From: Alisma plantago-aquatica
Lineage: Eukaryota; Streptophyta; Magnoliopsida; Alismatales; Alismataceae
Direction of reading: 5' to 3'
NCBI GenBank assembly: GCA_963693085.1
Contig: OY856409.1
Coordinates: 1,167,187,749 to 1,167,251,748, forward strand
DNA: 64,000 nucleotides
Position numbers and translations under genes: made by a program. The notes beneath the pieces are model-generated. The model was not told the DNA's origin, did not search any database, and saw only the letters and a program-made list of their open reading frames with translations. Positions 32,028 to 44,801 of this stretch are shown in pieces. Numbering within the stretch: the first letter of the stretch is position 1; each line of letters opens with the position of its first letter.

Positions 32028-35000
32028 TGTAACATCCCTGACCTGGGTTATGAACTAACCCCAGGTGTTTTTCTTAATCAAGTGATTAAATGCTTGTGGT
32101 TATCTGTTGATAATGTAATTAAAGCTTATGAGGAATATATATTTCCCTTTCTGTCCTTTTGGACAATGTTGTAATATTGTTTTGTAATACAGGGACCTAT
32201 GTGCAAATTACCCAATTAAAAGGGGCTAACTTGCAAATTGCACGACATCATAAGAGTGAATGTGATGAAGTGTGATTGGTTCCCCAAGCATGGGCACTAA
32301 GATGCAGCTTGTGGGGCAATCCTTGTGCTTAAAACCTTAATTTTGGTGTAAAGTGCAATTTACCCAAAATGAGGGATGAAACTTGTAAAATACACCTTTT
32401 AGAGTATATTTATGACTCTTGGCATCATTTCGAGTAAGAATGATGAATATGGCACTTCAATTGAATAATCAAATAAGAATGATAACCCTTATAAATTAAA
32501 TAATCAAGTTATAAGCCTAATAACCCTTCTATATGTGCAACTTAGTAAAAAGTTGGCTTTCTTCACCTTTAGACCTTGGGTTTAAGATGAGTTTTTCTTA
32601 AGTATGGAAGGGAGAAACGTGGCTTAGAAGAAGGGAAGGACCTAGATGAGAAATGGAGAAACAAGTTGTCCTTATGTTGGAAATTCACCCAAAGTATATA
32701 TACACCTTTTCTCACTTAGCAAGGATCGTTTCCTTCACTTCCCTTCTTATCCCCTTGCTTACTGGATCATAGGAGGACGGATAAGGAGTTCTAGGTAAGC
32801 TTTGGTCATCTTCTTGCTCGGATTCATGGAGGAATTCATGGTGCAAGGTTGGTTTTATGGTCTTCCTTACTTGTTTCCTCTTTCTAGCCATCTTTTCCCA
32901 ACCTTTCCTTGGAGAAACACCCTTGGCTGACCTGTGGAGCTCAAGACACCATTAAAGGCTTGAAGCTTGGAAGCTTGGAGCTCAAGGAATGACCTTAAGG
33001 CGGGTTTTATAACTCTAAACCTTTTGCTTTCTTATGCATATCTTTGTTCTTGCAATTAGTACTTAGTTCTTCTTCTTTCCCACTCTTCCTTGCTTTCTTG
33101 CAACTAAAACCACAAAGAACAAACCTTGATCTGGAGGTAGAAGAAGACGGGCATGATTACCAATGTTACTTTATCAAACAGTCTTGTTTTCCCCCCTTTG
33201 GCCAAACGGTTTGGGGCAAACGGTTTGCAAAACCGTTAGAAGGGCAAACGGTTTCACAAGGTCGGTTGGAGAAAACGGTCTCCAAGACCATTTGAGGGTG
33301 TTGACCAAGCGTTTACCGTTTGGGATTTCGGTTCATAATTATGTAGGCTAATGACCCACCAAATTTTATGGGTTAACTCCAAAGAAATCGTAGGTTGAAG
33401 GTTAATCAATTAGGCAAATTGAATTGAATTAAGTGCTGATTTTCAACCTTCTTAACTTGACCTATTTGGGAAAACGGTCTCAAGACCATTTGAGTGAGTT
33501 GACCAAGCGTTGACCGTTTGGGATTCCTGTTCATAATTATGTTGGTTGATGACCCAACAAATTTGAGGGATTAACTCCCAAGGAATCGTGAGTTGAAGGC
33601 TAATCCATTAGGGAAACCTAATTGGATTAAGTGCTGATTATCAATCTGTTTTAATTTTTGGGCAAACGGTCTCAAGACCGTTTGAGTGCGTTGACCAAGC
33701 ATGTAACGTTTGATATTACTGTTCCTAATTATGTTGGTTAATAACTCACCAAATTTGAGGGGTTAATTCTCAAGGAATCATGAGTTGAAGGCTAATCAAT
33801 TGGGCAAACCCTAATTGAAATTAGTGCTGAAATTCCAACAAGTTAATTTGATATTTTAGGTTGATTAGCCCAAACTGTCTCAAGACCGTTTGGGGGTCAC
33901 CCCAAGACCGTTTGGAGGTCTGGGGTCAAGTATAGTTGATCAATTGAAGGTCCAAAGGTACCAATCATATTGCAATTAAGTGTTGAATTGTTGATCAACT
34001 CGATAGACCAATCCTTGATGATTTTTCACTAGATACCAAAGGATGGATGGGCCAAACGGTCTCAAGACCATTTGGAGCTCATCCAAACGGTCTCAAGACC
34101 GTTTGGTGGTCACCCAAGACCGTTTGGAGGTCTATGGTTGAGTATGGTTAGGTGTTTAAAGGTCTAAAGGTACCAAGTTGATATACAATGCAATGTTGAT
34201 TTGGTGATCAATCCAATGATTCAAACCTTAATTGATTGACTTGGATTTTGATGATATGATGGGCAAACGGTCTCAAGACCATTTGGAGATCATCCAAACG
34301 ACCTCAAGACCGTTTGGGGTCAGGTCATACCCAATTTGGATGATGTTTCTATGGTTTCAAAGTAACTAGGCTTACATTGATTAGTATTGAAGGATCATCG
34401 ATTCCAAACCCTAATTCAATTGAAATAAACCCTAATTGATGAATGATTGAGGGTTAATTAAGGGTCAAATCAGTTGAAGGTTGACCTATTAAACTCAATT
34501 GAGGTATGAGTATAGGTCCAATTGATGTTTGGTTCCATCAATTCAATGATTGAAGTAATCAACATTGGAAACCCTAATTCAATTGGATACCTTATGTAAT
34601 GGAGGTCCAATGTGATTAAATCTTTGGGAATTAAGATGATGAATGTTCTATTGATCCAATAATGATTAGTAATGATAATCAATGAAGGAATGAAGGTTGA
34701 AACCCTAATAATACCTAAGTGATTAGAACCAATTAAAGGGAGAATTCTTAATTGTTTATAGGATTAATAGCTTGATACACTATGTTAACCATAGTAGCAT
34801 GTACTTGATTGAAGGGTTGATGTGACCTAATCAAGTTAAAAGAATGAAAGATTATAATACATATATATATATATGAATCATGGAATGATCTTATGTAGCA
34901 CGACCGTGTAAGGGAGCACGACCGTGGTAGCCTTAACTTGCACGACCGTGTAAGGGAGCACGGCCGTGGTAGCCTTACTTTGCACGACCGTGCAAGGTGG

Positions 35001-37988
35001 CACGGCTGTGGTGTCCTATAAAGAAATTGAAAAGTTTTGGTATTGTGTTGACATTGTTATATATGCATGTCCTTATTTGTATAAGTCATACAGGTTGATA
35101 TTATGAGGTGATCATAGCCAGGTAAGAGTTATGATGTCATATTCCTTGAAAACAATTATAAGCTTTTAGAGTAATGATATGTGAAAAGTATATACATTGC
35201 TTCAATCAAGGTCATGTTGTTAGATGACTTGATGCTTATATGTCACTTGGTAACAAGTGTTATGATAATCTGAGGGTTTGAATAACCATGTTCCTGAATC
35301 ATTTTATGCTTAATGCCTTGAAGGCCTAGATGGTTCAATGGTTGTTTAATCTAAACCCTAATGATACCTAAAGACATTAAGGGTTTAAGTGATTAGTAGA
35401 TTGACCCATGTTATGATTATTAAAGAAGATTACCAAGGTACCCTTGAAGGGTTCAAGTAGATAACAACCCTTGATCAAGCAAACCCTAATGATTATAATG
35501 GGTTGACTTAATCTATGTTAATCAAAGATGACTTGACCTAATCTAACCTAGAGTGATTTAAACATCATCTAGTAGTAAGAAGAGAGAGAAGGCTCCTAAT
35601 ATGAATAAGAATCAAGTAACATACTTTCAATATGTAAGAATGTACATGATTAGGGTATGATCCATCAAGGTAAGATCATGGAAATCCTAATTATAATGAT
35701 TAATGAATCTTAACCTAATTTGAGGGCATCAATGATGATAATTTTCATATATAATGATGCTATGAGCTCAATTCACTATGAAGTGAATAGTAAACCCTAA
35801 TTCTAGGGTAATAACATGTAACGTGAATAGTAAACCCTAATTTAGGGTGATCTGATAAATGGAGTAATTCAGGGTTATGCCTTTGAGTATGAAACCCTAA
35901 TTACAAGTTGTAATATGAGAAATCTTTATGCCTCGAGAGCTAAGAGGTTCTATAACCCTATGTTGAAGTAAAAGAATACAAACCCTAACTAATGAAGGAT
36001 GGGGTATGTTAACCCTAGTCCTGGGTTATGCTTTCAAGTATGAAACCCTGTGAACAAACTACATTATAAGAATTCTTATGCCTTATAAGACAAAGGGATT
36101 CAATAACCTTAATTGAGTGGGGTAAACCCTAACTCTACTTATGCTTTTAAGCATGAATCTTCATGATTAAAGTATGAGATGAGGAATCATTATTCCTAAT
36201 CATAAAGAAAGGGATTGAATAACCCTAATTGATGTAAATAAGGGAACCTAGCCTTAGTGTAAGCATGAAGGTACTATTCCTGAATTGAAAGGTTAATTCT
36301 GCTTTATAAATTGCTGATCTGGAAATGAAATGTTTATTGTTGTCAATTGAATTAACTATGCAGGTTCTTATAAAAGGATGATTATATCCAGGTAAAGGTT
36401 ATGATATCATATTCATTGGAAGCATGTTATCAGCTTTGTGAATAGTGATATACCATGTTGCCTAGTTAAGTGACATCATATAAGATTGATAGACTGTGAG
36501 AGCCATGAGTAACATCAAGGCCATGCTAATAAGATGACTTATGATGAATTAAGGGTTTGAATACCCTATTCTTGAATCATAGTAATGAAATGATTAAGAA
36601 ATGATATCCAATTGATAATTGATGTGAGTTAGACTTTATACATTTAGTATTCTAATTTTTTAGCTGTTGTTCTAATGATTAATGCTTGGAAACATGCTTG
36701 ATGCTAAAAGAATGCTAGAATGTACCTAACTAATCAAGTATAATCATATCATGTAGAGTCCTGACCATAGATCCATCATTGTCAGAGACCAAATGATGGT
36801 GAAACAGGTTTTCCTAAGGGAACTCCTGGAGCATATACTTTTGAGTATATGGGGGTATATGGACGTGAATATCCTTACGTCCTATTGTAGGAATTGATGT
36901 AGATGTACTTTAATCTTTCAACCCTTCACTATATATTCATACCGGGTGATGTACCACAAATCTCCCGAAGAAATTACTAATATCGCATCGATGAGAGATA
37001 AACAAGAAATCTTTCGATGATGATGAGAGTTCAGAACTCCACTGTAACTCTATAGCGAAGTTTCTAGAATACCCTGGATAGCTACTACAGCAGAGACACA
37101 AGATATTCTGCAAGTAAATCCTCTTACTGACTGAGGAAGATGAGGTCATAAGAATCCGGCTCTTTTGATGACCTATGTATGGTACCGACGTGATTTTTAT
37201 AAATGGTCGGTTGGAGTATGAGAGGTATACCTCATCTCCGCAGGGCATAATGATGTTTGAAAAATATAATCAACCGTATAGTATAACTGCTTAGGTTGTA
37301 CTATGAGAAACAATGATTGATGTTACATTGTTGACTTTAATAGCCTGTTCAAGTTTCTAGAATACATGTTCTACATATGCTTTAATGAAGTGATTGCTTA
37401 AGTAAATGTTGTTTTACTTATTACCAAACCTGTTGTTGATATTTTTAGTTACTTTGCTTCTGTTATTCCTTATATGCTATAACAAAGCTTCTGGTGGAGA
37501 GTTATAACTCTCGTTGGGACAATTATTCAAATTGTCTCACTCCCATAGGTTTCTACTTTTTAGGAAGACGCCAAGGATGAAGGAATCCATTTAAGAATGA
37601 GCAACAACAGCATCAGGGGCAGCAGTGAATCTCAGGTGGAGATACTGACTGTCTAGTCTTATAGATAGCATGTCTTATGTCGTCTCTGTACTCTCAGGTC
37701 CTAGGAGTCAGTAGGTTTGAGGATTTTGGCATGATGCCTTGAGATTTTGTATCTTACCTTGTACAGTTAACAAGGTGGGTTTTGTTGTAATGCTCGAGAT
37801 GTGTTTATTACAGAGATGTATCAATGGATCAGTTTGTAAATGACCTATCATGTTGTTTATGAAAGAGTTTTTATCTTTCAAAGATCTCTTTACAAAAGTT
37901 TTAAATTTTTAGTGATTTTTGATAATTCCGCTGCTAATCGCTTCCGCATTCGTTTAATTTGATTGTCAGTTTGGTGTCGGTTGTTTCA
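32028..37988 (+). repeat. N3 LTR B (5961 bp)
   Basis: Near-identical to LTR A along its length, with small indels. For example about 30 bp are missing near 32243 and extra AACGGTTTGCAAAACC sequence is present near 33216. It ends GTCGGTTGTTTCA at 37988 and is followed immediately by G2 protease sequence. Confidence 0.93.
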
Positions 37989-38600
37989 ATATTGTTATGT
38001 ACCTGTTAGTCATAGATCTAATAGCCTACATCTAGAGACTCCTTTGGTTGATTCCACTGAGTTGCGGGAAGTGTGCCCTTCTTGTGTTCTTTCTTTTTCT
38101 GGACACAACATTCAAGTGGATCTTTTGCCACTTGACATGCATGGTTTTGATGTAATCCTAGGAATGGATACCTTGGACAAATATAAGGTAGTCTTGGACT
38201 ATAGTACTAAGGTGGTGATGTTCCCTGATGGAGATGTACAGTGGATTTTTCAGGGTGATAAGAAGATTCTTCCTACATGTTTGATGTCAGCTATGACAAC
38301 TAAGAGGTTGATGAGACAAGGATGTGAGGCTTTCTTAGCTCATGTTGTGGATACCAAGGAAGTAGGCCCTAGTATCCAGGAGGTACCAGTGGTGCAAAAA
38401 TTTGAGAATGTCTTTCCTAAGGAATTTCCTAGCATTCCCCCTCCTAGAGAGATTAAGTTTGAGATCAATCTTATTCCTAGAACACAACCCATAGCACAGT
38501 CAGCATACAGAATGGGACCGACAGAGATGCAGGAGTTAAAGAAACGGTTACAAGAATTGTTAGAGAAGGGTTTTATCAGGCTGAGCACTTCCCCTTAGGG
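37989..38600 (+). pseudogene. G2 protease (C-terminal part) to RT start
   Basis: It resumes G2 at YCYVPVSHRSNSLHLETPL, which aligns with the G1 protease region just after DPGATHSF. The catalytic Asp segment itself is missing. FDVILGMDTLDKYKVVLDY and the linker PREIKFEINLIPRTQPIA are clear. TAG at 38596-38598 stands where G1 has Trp in STSPWGAPV. Confidence 0.88.
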
Positions 38601-39882
38601 TGCTCCTGTGTTGTTTGTTAAAAAGAAGGATGGTTAAATGAGGTTGTGTATAGACTACAGACAGTTGAACAAGGTGACAATAATGAATAAGTATCCTTTA
38701 TCGAGGATTGATGATCTTTTTGATCAGTTGAGAGGTGACACTATGTTTTCAAAGATAGACCTGAGGTCAGGATACCATCAGTTGAGAATTAAGGTTGATG
38801 ACATACCCAAGTCAGCTTTTAGGACTAGGTATGGTCATTATGAGTTTGTGGTTATGCCGTTTGGGCTAACCAATGTAGCTGTAGTTTTTATGGATCTAAT
38901 GAATAGGGTGTTTAGACCTTATCTTGAATAGTGTCTGGTTGTGTTTATAGATGATATCATGATATACTCCAAGGATAGTCAACAACATGAGAAACATCTT
39001 CGCTAGGCATTGACTTTGTTGAGGCAGCACCAACTATATGCTAAGTTCAGCAAGTGTGAATTCTGGTTATCTGAAGTGTCTTTTTTGGGCCATGTAATAT
39101 CTGTAAAAGGTATTTGTGTTGATCCCAAGAAAGTGGAATCTCTACTAGAATGGGAACAACCGAAGACACCGACAGACCGTAGTTTCCTAGGTCTGGCAGG
39201 TTACTACAGGAAGTTTATCAAAGACTTCAGTTCTATAGTGTTACCCCTAACTAGGTTAACCAGAAAGGATGTTCCTTTTGCTTGGAATGACAAGTGTCAC
39301 CGTTCTTTCCAAATGTTGAAAGAAAAGTTGACTAGTGCACCAATTTTAGTACTGCCAGAGAAAGGGAAAGGCTATATTGTCTTTTGTGATGCTTCAAAGA
39401 ATGGGTTTGGATGTGTGTTGATGCAGGATAAAAATGTGATTTCTTTTGCTTCGTGGTAGCTTAAGAAACATGAGGAGAATTACCCAACACATGATCTGGA
39501 GCTTGCAGTGGTGGTCCATGTCTTAAAGATCTGGAGATACTATCTTTATGGAGAAAAATGGCAGATCTTCACTGACTACAAGAATCTACAATATATCTTC
39601 TCAAAATGAGAGTTGAATATGAGGCAGAGGAGATGGATGGAGCTGATTAAGGATTATGATTGCACAATAGACTACCATCCAGGGAAAGCTAATGTGGTAG
39701 TTGATGCATTGAGTAGAAAGTCGTCTTCATCATCAACGGTAGATAATGCACAATTAAATTCCGTGATGTGCGATAAGAGAGATATGCTAGTGTCTCTTCA
39801 CCATATGAATGTAAAGCTAGAAGTTTCCTTGTTAGCAGGATTGTTGGCACAGTTACAAGTGAAACCTACCTTGAGACAGTAG
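38601..39882 (+). pseudogene. G2 reverse transcriptase and RNase H (stops only)
   Basis: RT blocks [31 protein letters not shown] and FIDDIMIYSKD, and RNase H blocks [23 protein letters not shown] and [17 protein letters not shown], are all in one frame. Unlike G1, the Glu of HDLEL is present. Stops lie at 38635 (TAA), 38929 (TAG), 39004 (TAG), 39457 (TAG), 39607 (TGA) and 39880 (TAG). Several replace Gln codons of G1. One codon is missing in PTDRSFLG against PTEIRSFLG. Confidence 0.9.
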
Positions 39883-41298
39883 ATTTACAATGCACAATAG
39901 AATGATACTATGATACAGAATATCTGATCAGGGATTGGCAGTGAAAAGTATGATGGCTTTCACGAGGCAGATGATGGTACAATTTGTTACCATAATAGGA
40001 TAGTAATTCTTGATGTTGATGGGTTGAGGAAGATGGTACTTGAGGAGGCACACTTCTCCATGTATGCAATGCATCTTGGAAGTACCAAGATATACTAAAA
40101 CTTGAAAGACATGTATTGGTGTCCAGGTCTAAAGCGTGATGTGGCAGAGTTCATTGCCAAATGTTTATTTTGTCAGCAGGTGAAGGCTAAGCACTAGAAG
40201 TCTACAGGGACATTACGACCCTTGCCAATACCATAGTGGACATGGGATCATATTACTATGGACTTTGTAGTTGGTCTTCCTAGTATAGCCAAGGGTCGTG
40301 ATTCCATATGGGTGATAGTAGGCAGATTGACTAAGTTAGCTCATTTTCTGCCAGTTAAGACGACATTTATAGTAGAGAAATTGGCACAAATATATGTTGA
40401 TGAGGTAGTCTGTCTGCATGGCATTCCAGTGACTATAGTTTCTGACAGAGGTCCACAGTTTACAAGTCATTTTTGGGAGCGTCTGCATTCAGCAATGGGA
40501 ATATAGCTGAGATTCGGCACAACTTTTCATCCGCAGACTGATGGCCAGTCTGAAAGGACTATTCAGACTTTAGAGGATCTCTTGAGGGTATGTGTGTTGC
40601 AATTTCTTGGTAGTTGGGATTTACATATGACTCTGATAGAGTTTGTGTACAATAATAGCTATCAAAGAAGCATAGATACGGCCCCTTATGAGGCTCTATA
40701 CGGTAGATGATGTCGGTCTCCTCTTTTTTGGTATGAGACAGGTGAATATCAACTTTTGGGTCCTAAGCTAGTACAACAGACTACATAAAAGATTAAAGTG
40801 ATACAAAAATAGTTGAAAGCAGCCCAGAACAGGAAGAAATCTTATGCAGATAACCAACGCAGACCATTTGAGTTCCAAGTGGGAGATGGAGCATATCTTA
40901 AGGTTTCTCCTTGGAAAGGTGTGCTGAGGTTTGGAAAGAAGGGTAAGTTGGCTCCCAGATTTATGGGACCATACCTTGTCCTAGCTCGTGTTGGAAAGGT
41001 AGCATATAAGTTGGAGCTACCACCAGAGCTACATAGATTGCATAATGGATTTCACATCTCTATGTTGAGGAAATGACATCCAGATACTGACCAAACAATC
41101 CAACCAGTAGAGGTTGAGTTAGATGAGGATATCTCCTATGTTGAGGGTCCTGTGTTGATCCTAGATAGAAGGGTGAAAAAGATGAAGAGAAAAGATATAA
41201 TACCAGTGAAAGTTTTGTGGAATCATTGTGGCGTAGAGGAAGCCACATGGGAACTAGAGAATGAGATGTGTAGAAAATACCCATCTCTTTTTGCATAG
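39883..41298 (+). pseudogene. G2 integrase and chromodomain-like end (stops only)
   Basis: Same frame as RT. The zinc module is degraded (HLGSTKIY, CLFCQQ). The DDE core remains readable: ITMDFVVGLP, IVSDRGPQFTS and GQSERTIQT. GPY block FMGPYLVLARVGKVAYKLEL, FHISML, then VKVLWNHCGVEEATWELE and YPSLFA followed by TAG at 41296-41298. It is punctuated by about ten nonsense codons (for example where G1 has HQK, PQW, YGRRC and KKCHP). Confidence 0.9.
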
Positions 41299-41318
41299 GA
41301 TTTCGGGGCAAAATTCTT

Positions 41319-41334
41319 GTTAGGGGTTTATAGT
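41319..41334 (+). other. G2 polypurine tract
   Basis: GTTAGGGGTTTATAGT directly before the LTR start TGTAAGGCCCC. It follows the common gypsy end GGATTTCGGGG...AAATTCTTG. Confidence 0.82.
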
Positions 41335-43616
41335 TGTAAGGCCCCTGGACTTGATTAATGAGTTTAATGAGCTTAATTACCATAATTGAATGCCTATAAC
41401 CCTAATCTAACCTTTTTATATGTTTTGAAATCATAAGACAAGCTGAAGTTTCAAATTTGGTCCAATTTGGACACTATTTGAGCAAGTTATGCAAGTTTTT
41501 GTACATTTTGGACTTTTCTACAATTTATTCAATTGAGGGGTTTTCTTTGTAATTTATCACATACATTATGTTCATTAGATGTTATATTATCATTCTTGAT
41601 ATTTTTGAGCCATGGAGATCCTAGTTGAGCCATGGTTTGAAGGTGTTTTCCTCTCAAGGGTATTTTAGGGTTTACCCCTTCATGGATGAGCTTCCTTTAG
41701 TAGCTATCAACTAATGAATTATGTGATTGGCTGGGAAATTCGACAAAGGAAAGCTAAGAAGGTCTACAGATATAGTGGGAGAGCTGATTGTATGTGTGCT
41801 TGTATATTCTTAATAATTTAAAGCAATGGACACTTGGATAGATACTAGAACTTCAACTTTTTCTTTTTGCTTTATCTTAAAGTTCATATACTTATTCCCA
41901 AGCACCAAAACGAACCATTTTCTCTCCACCACTTCCCTCCTACTCCCAACCTTATTCTCCCTTTATTCAGCTACGAATTGTTCTGCCCAAGGAAGGAGAA
42001 AGTGGGGAATTTCTTGGAGAAATGATCTAAGGTTGAAATTGACTTCATTTAGGGGTTCCTAAAGCTCCTTCCTAGTGATATTGACCTAAAAGTGTAAGTA
42101 TTACCTTATTTCCTCCATTTATTTCTTTGCTCTTCTTCCTCCTATATCTCTCCAGGTTGGAACCCTGCTGTTCCATGGTGAAAATAACTCTAGAACTCAA
42201 ATATTCTTCCTTCTTGTTTCTTTTTCAAGGGTTTTGCTTCTTTGTGGAGAGAAGTGCCTATTTGGCCAAGTTCAGATCTGAATCTAGGGATTTCTTGCCT
42301 TATTTGCTCGAGATTCTTGCTATTTGATATCTGACCTACTCTACAGAGGTGATTTATATAACATTCTTCACTTATATTGCTTATTAGAAGCTTGTTAGTT
42401 CATGTTTATGCTTGAATGTGATGATCTAAGCATAGAGAAACCATGCTTGTTTAGAATTACGAATTTTTGTGGTGTTCCCAATTTTTTTTCAGTTCTATAT
42501 GAACTTTTGAACATGTGTAAAACCTTTCTAAGGTGTAACATTATCTGGGACAGGTTGATAGCATCAACCTATGGTGCTAAGAACAAAATAATTGATGGTT
42601 CAAATTAGGGTTTTCAAGCTATTTCCTTCTCTATCACACAACCGATGGACATACCATTCAACAACCAATAATGTTGCTATTTGGCAACTGATGTTCGTGA
42701 TCAAGGGTGTAAAATATTTGGTGAAAACCTATGGTCACCCCCTTAGGTCAGGTTTTGGCTCAATTAGACGTTTAATTATCATCCACTAAGTATTCTAATG
42801 ATGTTATCAATCGATGATGATATTGGCTTAATATCTGATGGTGTTAACTGAATGTATTACTGATCTAGCAACCAATGGTGACCTAATGATCACAATTAAT
42901 GGTGGATCAGTTCATCACCATATATGATGAATTAGTGATGTAATTTTGGATTTGACTAAACCTTAAACCAATGGTTCCTTGGTTCAATTGATTTAATGGT
43001 TAGACTTATACTTCAATTGATAACCTTGAACAATGAACCTGATCCAATAAATAATATTGAATGCTTTAACATCCAATGGATTAGAATAAATCACATGGTA
43101 TTATATGTGGGTCCTAGTGATGATAATTCTATGGTCCAATACCATTAACTTTTAGTCTTACCTTTGCCATCTTATAGTTATATAGCATGTGGTAATGTGA
43201 TTAAGATTTATATCTCAAATGTTTTATATCTTTTGAAGTTATTATACATATACTCTTGTTAGAAAATAATTAGTGTTTGAATGTCCATTTGTATGATAAA
43301 GCCTTAATGCATTCAATTGGCAATAAGTAATCAAGTGTAACCTTAATCATGTAGAGCCTTGTGCCATAGAGCCATCTTCAGTGTCAGAACTTATTGCATG
43401 GTGAAATGAGTATTCCCAAGGGAAACTCGGAGCACATATTGTTGAGTATGTGGGGGTGACAAGTTGAGTATATATCCTTGTCATCCAAAATTGTAGGTTA
43501 TGGAGGATGGCTATGGTCATGCCTCTGACATTTGACGTGATTGAGGATAGTTGCGGTTGTACCTCAGATTAGAGGGTTTTGTATACCCTATTTTCTAGTG
43601 TCGTAACTTGTACCAA

Positions 43617-44667
43617 ATGGGGATCGCAAGGGGGGTTTTCCCCACAAAATACCTGGGTATACCTCTTTCAGGTGGAAGAAGGAATGGTACTCACTATAGC
43701 TCAGTGATATATGACCTTAGGGGCACGGTGGATAGGTGGGCCAGAAATAACATCTCCATGGTTGGTCGCTTGGTGTTAATCAAGTCAGTGCTTGCGGTGA
43801 AGATAAACTACTGGTCCAGGCTGGTGGATTTGCCCAAATATGAGTGGATTCCTCTAGGGTGGGAGAGGGCACAGTGTCGCTTGGGACATGATTGTGAGGC
43901 CGAAGGAGCAAGGGGGCTTCGAGCTGATGGATCCTCAGCACTTGGCGGGCAGAGCTACTGGCTACCGTATTGACATGTTTCTTATGAGGCATGATTCCCC
44001 TTCGGTGGCATTATTGAGAGCGAGGTATGGTGTCAATCTCAGCGTGCAACCGGTGATGGGGGTTTCCCTGGTCTAGAGAATACTGATCTTTATGTGGCCG
44101 TCAGTGAAGCACGAGTACATCCAACTGAACCAAAACCTTTGGTGTTGTGGGGTTCCCAGTCAGAGGCTTCAGAGGATGACTGGGCCTCCCGTTCCTTGGT
44201 TCACGGTCGTTTGGAATAAAATGCAGACTCCCAAGTGGAGTTGCACCCTCTACAGATGTATCTTGGGCCGACTACCTACTTCTGATAGGATGATTGGGTG
44301 GGGACTGCAGGTTGATCCAGTTTGCAGTTTGTGCAAGCAGTAGAATGAATCCCATGGGCATCTCTTTTTTTATTGTGATTACTCAAAATATATGTGGATA
44401 CGCTTGACTCTCAAATGTGGGTGGGGTGGGACTCCCCCCTCTATTCTCTCAGATATCCTGGATTGGTTGTGCACCAAGATGCCTAGGGAGCACTTTTTGG
44501 GGTATTTTGTGAGTTTAGGCTTTTCAGTTCTGATTTACCTGGTTTGGCAGCAAAGAAATGCCAGGTTACATGGCGGTAGGGTGTTGGATACATTCCAAGG
44601 CTTTGATGTGCTTACGGAGAAACTACTTTTGTGTGTAAGGCTAAACATGTGCTTTATAAAGGCTTAG
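43617..44667 (+). pseudogene. LINE ORF2 C-terminal part (RT end and zinc-finger tail)
   Basis: Three successive frames carry one protein. 43617-43870 holds the RT thumb with YLGIPL. 43888-44076 holds VRPKEQGGFELMDPQHLA, equivalent to the usual K..GGLG..D...N.A block. 44092-44667 holds the zf-RVT-like region with CSLC, HLFFYC and VWQQRNARLHGG. The catalytic RT (YADD) part and the endonuclease are absent because of 5' truncation, so it is inactive. Confidence 0.88.
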
Positions 44668-44801
44668 ACCTCACTATGAAAATATGTTGGGGCTTTTGTA
44701 GTTAAGTACCCCAAGGGGTTTGTTTTGTAGTTACCCTTGTACTGCACAGTATAGGTCCCCTATGCTTTTGTTTATAGTAATATTTTACCCGATCCAAAAA
44801 A
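43617..44801 (+). mobile_element. 5'-truncated L1-type LINE
   Basis: The insert is bracketed by AACTTGTACCAA at 43605-43616 and 44802-44813 and ends in a short poly(A) after TTACCCGATCC. The uninterrupted site is seen in the G2 5' LTR near 21527. It begins within the C-terminal RT region (FPTKYLGIPLSGGR, NNISMVGRLVLIKSVL) and runs to the zf-RVT-like tail (RLPTSDRMIGWG, CSLCKQ, HLFFYCDYSKYMW) and 3' UTR. A frameshift near 43860 and a TAG at 44341 break the frame. Target-primed insertion explains the 5' truncation. Confidence 0.93.

Larger units (their letters stand above)
22931..37988 (+). mobile_element. N3: non-autonomous gag-only gypsy element in a partial tandem array
   Basis: Order: internal 3' tail (22931-23862), LTR A (23863-29854), internal region (29855-32027), LTR B (32028-37988), then G2 pol. 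The tail in front of LTR A and the end of the internal region (31096-32027) are the same 932-bp sequence, including the polypurine tract. The internal region has gag remnants only and no RT, RNase H or integrase. LTR ends, PBS and PPT resemble G1. The structure fits a tandem LTR-internal-LTR-internal-LTR element whose left part was deleted together with part of G2. Confidence 0.85.
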
